Part shown: positions 1 through 5,080 of the stretch, in pieces
How positions within the stretch are numbered: position 1 is the first letter of the stretch
Layout: each line of letters begins with the position of its first letter
Origin: Pseudomonadota bacterium
Lineage (GTDB): Bacteria > Pseudomonadota > Alphaproteobacteria > Reyranellales > Reyranellaceae
Direction: 5' to 3'
Length of the DNA: 5,481 nt
Assembly: GCA_023436825.1 (NCBI GenBank)
Contig: JAEZHS010000763.1
Location: forward strand, 1 to 5,481
The notes under the pieces: generated by a model
What the model was told of the DNA's origin: nothing
Database searches by the model: none
Seen by the model: only the letters and a program-made list of their open reading frames with translations
Program-made: the position numbers and the translations under genes

Positions 1-1
1 C

Positions 2-1264
2 CTCTCCAATTCGCGCGTGCTGCAGATGGTGATGGACAGCCTGCGCTACTGGGCCAACGACATGCACGTCGACGGCTTCCGCTTCGACCTCGCCACCATC
101 CTGGGTCGCGAACCGCACGGCTTCGAGGAGGATGGCCGCTTCCTGGATGCCTGTCGGCAGGACCCGACGCTCGGCCAGGTCAAGCTGATCGCAGAGCCGT
201 GGGACCTCGGGCCTGGCGGCTACCAAGTCGGGCGCTTCTCGCCGGGTTGGGCGGAATGGAACGACCGCTATCGCGATACGGTGCGCGGCTACTGGCGCGG
301 CGATGAAGGGCAACTGCCGCAGCTCGCGGCGCGGCTCACCGCATCGGCCGACCTGTTCGCCAATCGCGGGCGCAAGCCGTGGGCCTCGATCAACTTCGTG
401 GCGGCGCATGACGGCTTCACGCTCGCCGACCTCGTCACCTACAACGACAAGCACAACGAGGCGAACGGCGAAGACAACCGCGACGGCCACGGCCACAACC
501 TTTCGGCCAATTACGGCGTCGAGGGACCGACCGACGATCCGGTGATCCGCGAAACCCGGCTTGTCCAGATGCGCAACATGCTGGCGACGCTGCTGTTGTC
601 GCGCGGCACACCCATGCTGCTGGGCGGCGACGAATTCGGGCGCACGCAAGGCGGCAACAACAACGCCTATTGCCAGGACAACGAGATCACCTGGGTCGAC
701 TGGACCGGCATCGGCCCGGATGGCCGTGCCCAGGCCGAGTTCGTCCGCAAGCTCTTGATGATCCGCCGGGCCTTGCCGATGCTGCGGCGCGGCCGCTTCC
801 TGACCGGGGCCTACGACGAGGAGATCGGCGTCAAGGACGTGACCTGGCTGAGGCCGGACGGCGCCGAGATGATGAAGGAGAACTGGGAAGACGGCCAAGC
901 GCGATGCCTCGGAGTGCTGCTCGACGGCCGCGCCCAGGAGACCGGCATCCGCCGGGTCGGCGACGATTCGACCCTGCTGATCATCGTAAATGCCCACACC
1001 GACGCGGTCCCGTTCACGCTACCGGCAGCCGCGGGCGGCAGCCGCTGGATCAAGCTTCTGGACACGCACAAGCCCGGCGACACCGCGCTGGAGCGCTCGC
1101 AGTTCGGCAAGCGCATCGAGGTGCCGGGCCGCATGTTGATGCTGTTCGTGCTGCAGCCGACGCGCACACCACGACGCGCAACGGCTGCCGAGCGATCATT
1201 CCAGCGGGTGGTGCAGGCCGTCGGCGAAGCGGCCTTGAAGGCGGTGCGCTTCGGGTTCGACTGA
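2..1264 (+). CDS. glgX: Glycogen debranching enzyme GlgX (5'-truncated by the window)
   Basis: GlgX is a cytoplasmic GH13 isoamylase-type enzyme that hydrolyses alpha-1,6 branches of glycogen limit dextrins during glycogen breakdown. The frame is open from base 2, so the gene begins upstream; about 420 residues are present, against roughly 650-750 for the family. GH13 landmarks appear in order, numbered from the first full codon at base 2: the VDGFRFD block with nucleophile Asp29, the LIAEPWD block with acid/base Glu65, and the AAHDGFT block with transition-state Asp137. The family-typical EWNDRYRD, NEANGEDNRDGH, GTPMLLGGDEFGRTQGGNNN and YCQDNEITWVDW segments are also there. The last ~160 residues are the C-terminal beta domain. 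It ends with TGA at 1262-1264 and faces a convergent small gene. The catalytic core looks intact. Only the N-terminal CBM48-like domain is outside the window. Confidence 0.97.
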   Translation, partial: LSNSRVLQMVMDSLRYWANDMHVDGFRFDLATILGREPHGFEEDGRFLDACRQDPTLGQVKLIAEPWDLGPGGYQVGRFSPGWAEWNDRYRDTVRGYWRGDEGQLPQLAARLTASADLFANRGRKPWASINFVAAHDGFTLADLVTYNDKHNEANGEDNRDGHGHNLSANYGVEGPTDDPVIRETRLVQMRNMLATLLLSRGTPMLLGGDEFGRTQGGNNNAYCQDNEITWVDWTGIGPDGRAQAEFVRKLLMIRRALPMLRRGRFLTGAYDEEIGVKDVTWLRPDGAEMMKENWEDGQARCLGVLLDGRAQETGIRRVGDDSTLLIIVNAHTDAVPFTLPAAAGGSRWIKLLDTHKPGDTALERSQFGKRIEVPGRMLMLFVLQPTRTPRRATAAERSFQRVVQAVGEAALKAVRFGFD

Positions 1265-1317
1265 CCGCTTGCCCATCTCCGCTGGCTGTCGCGAAGCGAT
1301 CTGCGCTTGCAAGGCGG
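1265..1317. terminator. Possible weak hairpin between two convergent stop codons
   Basis: CCGCTTGC at 1265-1272 can pair with GCAAGGCGG at 1309-1317 as an 8-bp stem with one bulged G. A small inner hairpin (TCGC-gaa-GCGA) lies near 1290. The structure exactly fills the 53-base gap between the glgX stop and the stop of the opposing gene. There is no T run on either strand, so intrinsic termination is doubtful and this is only a suggestion. Confidence 0.2.
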
Positions 1318-1581
1318 TTACCGACTGGCAGAGACGTGCGGCCATCGCGCCGACATGGAGTGAGTGGCCCCGCCGGAATCGAGCCGGAAGGCAAGCTCGT
1401 CGGCGTGGGCACGCGCTTCCTTGATCAGGCAGGCAACCAGACGAGAGTCTCCCGTTTCCACCGAAAGATCCCCAGTCATCAACAGAATCATCGCCATCGA
1501 GCGTGCCTCTGCGTCATGCGGCTCGAGCATCAGGCGGTGGCAGGCGGCCAGCAGGAACTCGATTTGCTCAGCGCGCGGCAA
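1318..1581 (-). CDS. Hypothetical small helical protein, start uncertain (possible frameshift)
   Basis: The family is not recognised. From a TTG at 1581 the frame gives 87 residues, ending at TAA (1320-1318). The core, residues 3-68, looks like a real soluble helical protein: alternating charged and hydrophobic residues, a Met-rich stretch (ARSMAMILLMTGDLSVETGD, residues 26-45) and an EARAHADELAFRL helix. The last ~20 residues are Ser/Gly/Arg-rich and look poorly constrained. The TTG has no Shine-Dalgarno. No ATG, GTG or TTG occurs in frame between it and the upstream TAG near 1690. The translated sequence just before the TTG (EAIRKHRP) reads smoothly into the protein, while an SD followed by ATG lies at 1616-1605 in another frame. 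Either a base was lost at the start (mutation or sequencing error) or TTG is used. It converges on glgX and diverges from the gene at 1759. Confidence 0.6.
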   Translation of the reverse strand: MPRAEQIEFLLAACHRLMLEPHDAEARSMAMILLMTGDLSVETGDSRLVACLIKEARAHADELAFRLDSGGATHSMSARWPHVSASR

Positions 1582-1604
1582 CGGCCGATGCTTGCGTATC
1601 GCTT

Positions 1605-1616
1605 CATGGCCCCTCC
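1605..1616 (-). promoter_or_regulatory. Strong Shine-Dalgarno plus ATG, out of frame with the gene it precedes
   Basis: On the minus strand, GGAGGG (1616-1611) is followed after three bases by ATG (1607-1605). Translation from this ATG gives only a 25-residue peptide that stops at 1530 inside the hypothetical gene. One additional base after the ATG would join it to the 87-residue frame as M-E-A-I-R-K-H-R-P. It is probably the ancestral start signal of that gene. Confidence 0.5.
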
Positions 1617-1745
1617 ATAAGCTCCCTTCGAAAGGCGGCCACGAGCACGGATCGGTTGCGCTTGCGAGGCGATTTCGCGCTGCGTCGACAGCCTAATTTG
1701 CGGTCGCCATGGCAACAGCGAACCGCGCGCCGGCATTTTTCCGTC

Positions 1746-1751
1746 AGGAGG
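1746..1751 (+). promoter_or_regulatory. Shine-Dalgarno that decides the start at 1759
   Basis: AGGAGG lies seven bases before ATG 1759, which is ideal spacing. The next in-frame ATG (1822) has a GGAGG only one base away, which is too close to work. This favours 1759. The 1608-1745 stretch between the divergent genes must hold promoters for both directions, but I found no convincing -35/-10 pair or EcfG site there. Confidence 0.7.
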
Positions 1752-1758
1752 ACGAAGC

Positions 1759-2160
1759 ATGGCGCCCAGCAGATGGACATCGATCGGCTTCGACCTGCCG
1801 GATCGCAGGCCTGCCGGAGGCATGAGTGGCGCGGCATCGCCGGTCTTGCGTGTTCTCGCCGAGCTGCAGGCCGAGATCGACCGGCGCGGAGCGGCGGCGC
1901 GTCAGCTGCTCATCGTCGTGTTCAACCTGGAGCGCGGCGGCGCGCGTGTTGCGCTTCGCGAGCGGCCGCTGGCCGAGGACTACCCGCCCCTTGCCGCCGT
2001 CTTCGAGAAGATCGCCAGCGCCTGCGCTCTGGATCGCATCGGCGTCCATCAGCTGCGATGCATCATGTTCGAAGAGGACGAGGTCAGGCTCATGTTGATC
2101 AACGGCCAGGGCGAACCGGAAACCTACATCTTCCCGGTGCGCCCGGCTCGAGTGTCATAA
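1759..2160 (+). CDS. Hypothetical 133-residue soluble protein
   Basis: The family is not recognised. The start ATG 1759 is backed by a strong SD. The first ~25 residues are polar and probably disordered. Residues 28-58 form an amphipathic helix followed by a beta strand (RQLLIVVFNLE). Residues 62-92 carry an ARVALRERPLAEDYPPLAAVFEKIA segment. Residues 95-126 look like alternating strands (RIGVHQLRCIMFEEDEVRLML, then PETYIFPV). There is no signal peptide or membrane segment, and no run of potential catalytic residues. The pattern suggests a compact alpha/beta cytoplasmic protein. The single Cys101 and Cys89 are too isolated for a metal site. It lies 78 bases upstream of a membrane-protein gene on the same strand, so it could be the first gene of a three-gene unit, although the spacer holds structured sequence. 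Codon use matches its neighbours. Confidence 0.75.
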   Translation: MAPSRWTSIGFDLPDRRPAGGMSGAASPVLRVLAELQAEIDRRGAAARQLLIVVFNLERGGARVALRERPLAEDYPPLAAVFEKIASACALDRIGVHQLRCIMFEEDEVRLMLINGQGEPETYIFPVRPARVS

Positions 2161-2215
2161 CGGAGACGCTCCTCCGTTGCGGGTTGGCAACGATGCCGTC
2201 CCGGAGTCGTTGCCG
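2161..2215 (+). promoter_or_regulatory. Structured spacer with alternative hairpins, overlapping a degenerate EcfG-like motif
   Basis: Four segments can pair in competing ways. CGGAG (2161-2165) pairs with CTCCG (2172-2176). CGTTGC (2175-2180) pairs with GCAACG (2187-2192). GGCAACGA (2186-2193) pairs perfectly with TCGTTGCC (2207-2214). The CGGAG at 2202-2206 can also take the CTCCG. This resembles an attenuator-like leader, but there is no T run. The same bases also read GCAAC-N16-CGTT (2187-2211), one mismatch from the EcfG consensus. The downstream gene lacks a good SD (GAGG at 2219-2222 is 16 bases from its ATG). The pairings are seen directly; any regulatory role is inferred. Confidence 0.35.
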
Positions 2216-2238
2216 TTCGAGGTTGCAAAGCCAGCACC

Positions 2239-2616
2239 ATGAAACACGGCATTTCCCTGTGGCGGGCCTACGCCTATGCCTGGATCACGCTTGGTCTGTT
2301 CCTGTTCTCCCTGGCCGGACACCGGCTGTTCGGCTGGTTCGCCTATGTCGACGAGCAGACCGCCCACGGCCAGCCGATCGCGGTCGGCGGCTACACGGTG
2401 CTGATGCTGCGCGACACGCCGGAGAATTGGCAGTCGGAGTTCCTCCAGCTGCTGTGGCAGGTCGGCGGCTTGGCATTCTTCCTCCATCTCGGCTCGCCGC
2501 AGTCCCGTGAAGGCGGCGAACGCAAGGAGGCGAAGCTCGACGCAATCCTGCGCCAGCTCGGGCTCGACGGCGAGCGCGTCAGCGGCGAGCTCGACCAGAA
2601 GTATCCGCGGCCCTGA
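2239..2616 (+). CDS. DUF6766-like small membrane protein
   Basis: A 125-residue inner-membrane protein of unknown function. The pattern MKHGISLWR, a hydrophobic helix, HGQP, ENWQSEFLQ and a second hydrophobic helix ending in GSPQS matches what I recall of the DUF6766 family. Those proteins are usually near 200 residues with two such units; here there is one. Residues 12-34 form the first membrane helix, the NWQSEF motif is at 63-68, residues ~68-86 form the second helix, and residues 88-120 are a charged helical tail. ATG 2239 fits the family's usual N-terminus, although no well-spaced SD precedes it. The stop TGA (2614-2616) overlaps the next start as TGATG, so the two proteins are probably made in a coupled way and may act together. 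The family assignment is from memory of motifs, not from a search. Confidence 0.8.
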   Translation: MKHGISLWRAYAYAWITLGLFLFSLAGHRLFGWFAYVDEQTAHGQPIAVGGYTVLMLRDTPENWQSEFLQLLWQVGGLAFFLHLGSPQSREGGERKEAKLDAILRQLGLDGERVSGELDQKYPRP

Positions 2617-3191
2617 TGCCGACTGAGGCCCTGCTGCAGAACTTCCTGATGTTCGTCGTCGTGCCGGTATGGCTGCTGGCCGGCCTGGCCGACTATTTCT
2701 GTCATCGCGCCACCGACATAGAGCGCACGAGCGGCGTGCTCGAATCTCTGCTGCACCTGTTGCAGTTCGCTCTCGTCGGCGTGCCATTGCTGGCGGCGCT
2801 TTTCCTGGAGATCAATGCGGCCGTGCTGCTGATCATGCTTGCCGGCCTGGTGCTTCATCAAGCCACCGCCGTCTGGGATGTGCGCTACGCCAACGCGACG
2901 CGGCATGTTTCACCGGCCGAGCAGCATGTTCACGGCGTACTGGAAATGGCGCCCGCGATCGCCACTGCCGTCGTCGCCATCCTGAAGTGGCCCGACTTCC
3001 TGTCTCTGTTCGGCATCGGCGACGCCCGCTTTGCCCTGGAACCGAAGCACGTCCCGCTGCCCGGCTGGTACCTGGCCGCCCTGATGTCGGGCGTGGTCGC
3101 ATTCGGCGTCCTGCCCTATGGCGAAGAGTTGCTGCGCACGCTGCGCGCCGGCTCGGTCACCAGAGCACGAACGAGGGCCTCTGGATCATGA
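2616..3191 (+). CDS. Polytopic membrane protein with conserved-looking His/acidic residues
   Basis: A 191-residue inner-membrane protein that I cannot assign to a characterised family. Related proteins in databases may carry the label 'diguanylate cyclase', but no GGDEF motif is present. Likely membrane helices are at residues 8-26, 50-80 (possibly one long or two short helices), 108-123 and 151-168. Polar residues that could bind metal or heme are spread in a helix-bundle fashion: D26/H30 (DYFCHR), E36, E43/H47, E65, H81, D88 (LHQATAVWD), H97, then E102-x-H104-x-H106 and E110 (AEQHVHGVLE). This arrangement recalls di-metal or heme membrane enzymes, but that is an inference. The start overlaps the preceding stop (TGATG), indicating coupling. 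The final ~12 residues (Arg/Thr/Ser-rich) overlap, antisense, the end of the convergent DUF2269 gene. Confidence 0.8.
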   Translation: MPTEALLQNFLMFVVVPVWLLAGLADYFCHRATDIERTSGVLESLLHLLQFALVGVPLLAALFLEINAAVLLIMLAGLVLHQATAVWDVRYANATRHVSPAEQHVHGVLEMAPAIATAVVAILKWPDFLSLFGIGDARFALEPKHVPLPGWYLAALMSGVVAFGVLPYGEELLRTLRAGSVTRARTRASGS

Positions 3192-3194
3192 GCC
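3150..3194. other. Interrupted inverted repeat at overlapping convergent gene ends
   Basis: CCAGAG (3160-3165) pairs with CTCTGG (3179-3184). Outside it, after symmetric 5-base gaps, GGCTC (3150-3154) pairs with GAGCC (3190-3194). The structure is centred on the 35-base region shared by the two convergent coding ends. It could slow or stop transcription in both directions, but neither side has a T run. Confidence 0.3.
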
Positions 3195-3633
3195 AGAAGA
3201 TCGCCAGCACCGCGGCAAAGGCGGGAAAGCCGAAGGCGAACCACAGGCCGAACAGCCGGCGATAGTCGTCCGGCAGCGGCGTGCCGTCGCGCACCGCGGC
3301 AGCCGCCCGATCGCGCATGCGCATCTGCATCCAGATCACCGGCAGCCAGAAGGCCCCCGTCACCAGATAGAGAACGATCGACAGGAGTATCCAGCCTTCG
3401 GTCAGCGGATAGCCGACGTGGAAGGCGAGCCAGACGCCGGTGACCGGCTGGGCGACCACGGCTGTGGCCGTGAACAGGAAATCGGCGATGACGACGATGC
3501 GGGCGACTCCGGCCACGACCTGGGGCCTGCCGTCACGATGCGCCAGCAGCATGAAGAAGGCGATGCCCGCCCCCGTGCCCAGCAGCACGGCGGCGCCGAT
3601 GACATGGGCGAACTTCAGGACGAAGTAGAGCAT
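3157..3633 (-). CDS. DUF2269 family integral membrane protein
   Basis: 158 residues. The sequence fits the DUF2269 pattern (predicted inner-membrane proteins, function unknown): KFAHVIGAAVLLGTGAGIAFFM at residues 7-28, ADFLFTATAVVAQPVTGVWLA at 50-70, WILLSIVLYLVTGAFWLPVIW with a QMRMR end at 81-106, a loop with a PDDY motif at 121-124, and GFPAFAAVLAIFWLMIQRP at 135-153. This gives four membrane helices, with positive charges mostly in the loop after the third. The start is ATG 3633-3631, overlapping the TGA of the upstream SDR-DoxX gene as TGATG, so translation is probably coupled. A longer reading of the same frame to 3840 is antisense-free but runs through the SDR gene in another frame and is not used. 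The TGA at 3159-3157 lies inside the 3' end of the opposing gene. I recall DUF2269 and SDR-DoxX genes occurring as neighbours, which suggests a joint membrane function. Confidence 0.9.
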   Translation of the reverse strand: MLYFVLKFAHVIGAAVLLGTGAGIAFFMLLAHRDGRPQVVAGVARIVVIADFLFTATAVVAQPVTGVWLAFHVGYPLTEGWILLSIVLYLVTGAFWLPVIWMQMRMRDRAAAAVRDGTPLPDDYRRLFGLWFAFGFPAFAAVLAIFWLMIQRPSFVLW

Positions 3634-4970
3634 CAGCGGTCGTCGACGAGCCCCAGCGCCGCCAGGTGCAGCGCGAGGATCGGCAGCACCTTCAGCATCG
3701 GCCCCATCGGGTCGCTCCACAGCCGCGGCACGAGCACGGTACCGATGATGGCGTAGACGATGGTGACCATGATCGCGGCGATGATGCCGTTGCGCGCCGT
3801 CCGGCGCCAGCCGATCGCCAGGCCGATGCCGATGTCGCACAAGGCCCCCGCGATTACGACGGCGACGGCAGGCCAGCCGAAAACCCCGCCCTCATGCATC
3901 AGCGAGAGTCCGTCCTGCCAGCCCGGACCGAGAGCGATCGCGCCGGTCGACAGCCAGAACAGGGCGCAGATGATGAACATCCAGGGCCGCAGCAGATAGA
4001 GGCGGGCAAACCATCGTTCCTGCACCGAGGCGGGTTCGGCGGTCATGACGCGCTCGATGTCGCGGGGCGTGATGCCGGTGAGCCGCATCCAATGCGTCGG
4101 ATCCCCCGGAGCCGCCTGAAGGAGCTCCCGGGCCGCCGTGCTGCGCATGGCGGTGCGCCAACCCAGCGTAGCCATCAGGTCGCCGAGGCCCAAGGCCGCG
4201 GCCGCCAGCCAGCGCGGCATCCGTACCTGCTCTGCCGGCCGCCAGCCGAACCAGCGGCGGAACAGGCCGACCAATTCCTCGAAACGCCAGGGATGGGGCC
4301 CGACGACGTCGAGAACGACCTTTGCCGGCGCGCCCGGCCGCAGGAAGAACAGGATGGTTTCAAGGACGTCGTCGATGTGGACCGCCTGCAGCGGAGCGGC
4401 CTGTTGCGGCACCGGCAATACCGGAAGGGCGGCCAGGCCGCGCAGCAAGGCAGCGCCGCCGAATGCGTTGCGGCCGATCACCACCGATGGACGCAGGATC
4501 ACCCAATCCAGGCCACTTTCCATCAGCACGCGGTCACCGGCGCGCTTGCTGCGCGTGAAATCGGTGGCGGCGCGTTCGGCGCCAAGCGCCGAGAGGTGGA
4601 CGATGCGGCGGATGCCGGCCTCGGCGCAGGCGTGGTAGAGCGCCGCCGGTCCGATCTCATGCACGGCCTGCAGCGACTCGCCGGGGTCGTTCTGCAGGGC
4701 GCCGGCGCAGTAGACCACGGCATCGACATCGGCAAGATGGCTGCGCCATACGGCCGGATCGGCCGCGCGGGCGATATCGAGTCTAACGTGGCGCAGCGGC
4801 GTGGCGCTCCTGGGCGCCGCGCGGGAGACGCCGATGATGGTCGCGCCCGCCCCGTGCAGGCGGCAGGCAACGGCCGCACCGATGAAGCCGGTCACGCCGA
4901 CGACCAAAACAGTCTTTCCGGCCAGCACGGGACGGGTCCTATACACGGCATTGGATGGCGCGTCGTTCAC
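3633..4970 (-). CDS. Atypical SDR (NAD(P)-binding) fused to a DoxX-like membrane domain
   Basis: 445 residues from GTG 4970. The N-terminal Rossmann domain (residues ~18-225) has the dinucleotide-binding GVTGFIG at 25-31, a VVYCAGAL strand at 85-92, HLSALG at 125-130 and ILRPSVVIG at 158-166, as in NDUFA9-like atypical SDRs. The place of the catalytic Tyr-x3-Lys is Phe138-T-R-S-Lys142, so the Tyr is missing. A linker (about 226-325) leads to four membrane helices (about 327-346, 366-388, 393-414, 425-441) that resemble the DoxX-like family; the Rossmann part would sit in the cytoplasm. The start is GTG 4970 because GGAG (4979-4976) is five bases away and the EcfG-type promoter predicts transcription beginning near 4982, after the other candidates ATG 4997 and 4988. 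ATG 5051 lies in a terminator loop. The substrate is unknown. It overlaps the DUF2269 gene by TGATG. Confidence 0.92.
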   Translation of the reverse strand: MNDAPSNAVYRTRPVLAGKTVLVVGVTGFIGAAVACRLHGAGATIIGVSRAAPRSATPLRHVRLDIARAADPAVWRSHLADVDAVVYCAGALQNDPGESLQAVHEIGPAALYHACAEAGIRRIVHLSALGAERAATDFTRSKRAGDRVLMESGLDWVILRPSVVIGRNAFGGAALLRGLAALPVLPVPQQAAPLQAVHIDDVLETILFFLRPGAPAKVVLDVVGPHPWRFEELVGLFRRWFGWRPAEQVRMPRWLAAAALGLGDLMATLGWRTAMRSTAARELLQAAPGDPTHWMRLTGITPRDIERVMTAEPASVQERWFARLYLLRPWMFIICALFWLSTGAIALGPGWQDGLSLMHEGGVFGWPAVAVVIAGALCDIGIGLAIGWRRTARNGIIAAIMVTIVYAIIGTVLVPRLWSDPMGPMLKVLPILALHLAALGLVDDR

Positions 4971-4989
4971 TGGAACTCCGTTGACCATG

Positions 4990-5015
4990 AACGACATAGC
5001 CAAAGCGGCCGTTCC
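4990..5015 (-). promoter_or_regulatory. EcfG (general stress response) promoter, GGAAC-N17-CGTT
   Basis: On the minus strand GGAAC (5015-5011) is followed by exactly 17 bases and CGTT (4993-4990). This is the known consensus of the alphaproteobacterial general stress sigma factor EcfG (GGAAC-N16/17-CGTT). Transcription would start around 4982, leaving a leader of about a dozen bases that contains GGAG before GTG 4970. The promoter sits directly after the terminator of the upstream gene. It implies that the SDR-DoxX and DUF2269 genes belong to the PhyR/EcfG stress regulon. Confidence 0.75.
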
Positions 5016-5030
5016 CGCATGACGACGCGC

Positions 5031-5062
5031 AAAAGAAGAGCGGCCCGCCATGGGGCCGCTCT
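5031..5062 (-). terminator. Rho-independent terminator of the repeat-protein gene
   Basis: A perfect 10-bp stem, AGAGCGGCCC (5037-5046) with GGGCCGCTCT (5053-5062), encloses a 6-base loop. On the minus strand the stem is followed by TCTTTT (5036-5031). It begins 18 bases after the stop codon of the gene at 5481-5081. There is no T run on the plus side, so it acts on the minus strand. Confidence 0.85.
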
Positions 5063-5080
5063 CTCACCAGCCTGAACGCG

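Noticed and set aside
1719..1745. EcfG-like CGAAC...CGTC before the gene at 1759
   Set aside because: Spacing is 18 bases, both boxes have mismatches, and the predicted transcript start would fall at or after the Shine-Dalgarno.
1503..2510. A 335-codon + strand frame spanning several genes
   Set aside because: It is Arg/Ala-rich without domain features, antisense to the small gene and out of frame with the genes at 1759 and 2239.
4971..5051. A longer SDR-DoxX start at ATG 5051
   Set aside because: That ATG is in the loop of the intrinsic terminator and upstream of the EcfG promoter, so it would not be on the main transcript.
3666..5075. A 469-codon open frame on the + strand
   Set aside because: It lies antisense to the SDR-DoxX gene and reads as low-complexity Arg/Gly/Asp/His sequence with no domain pattern. 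It is a by-product of high GC.
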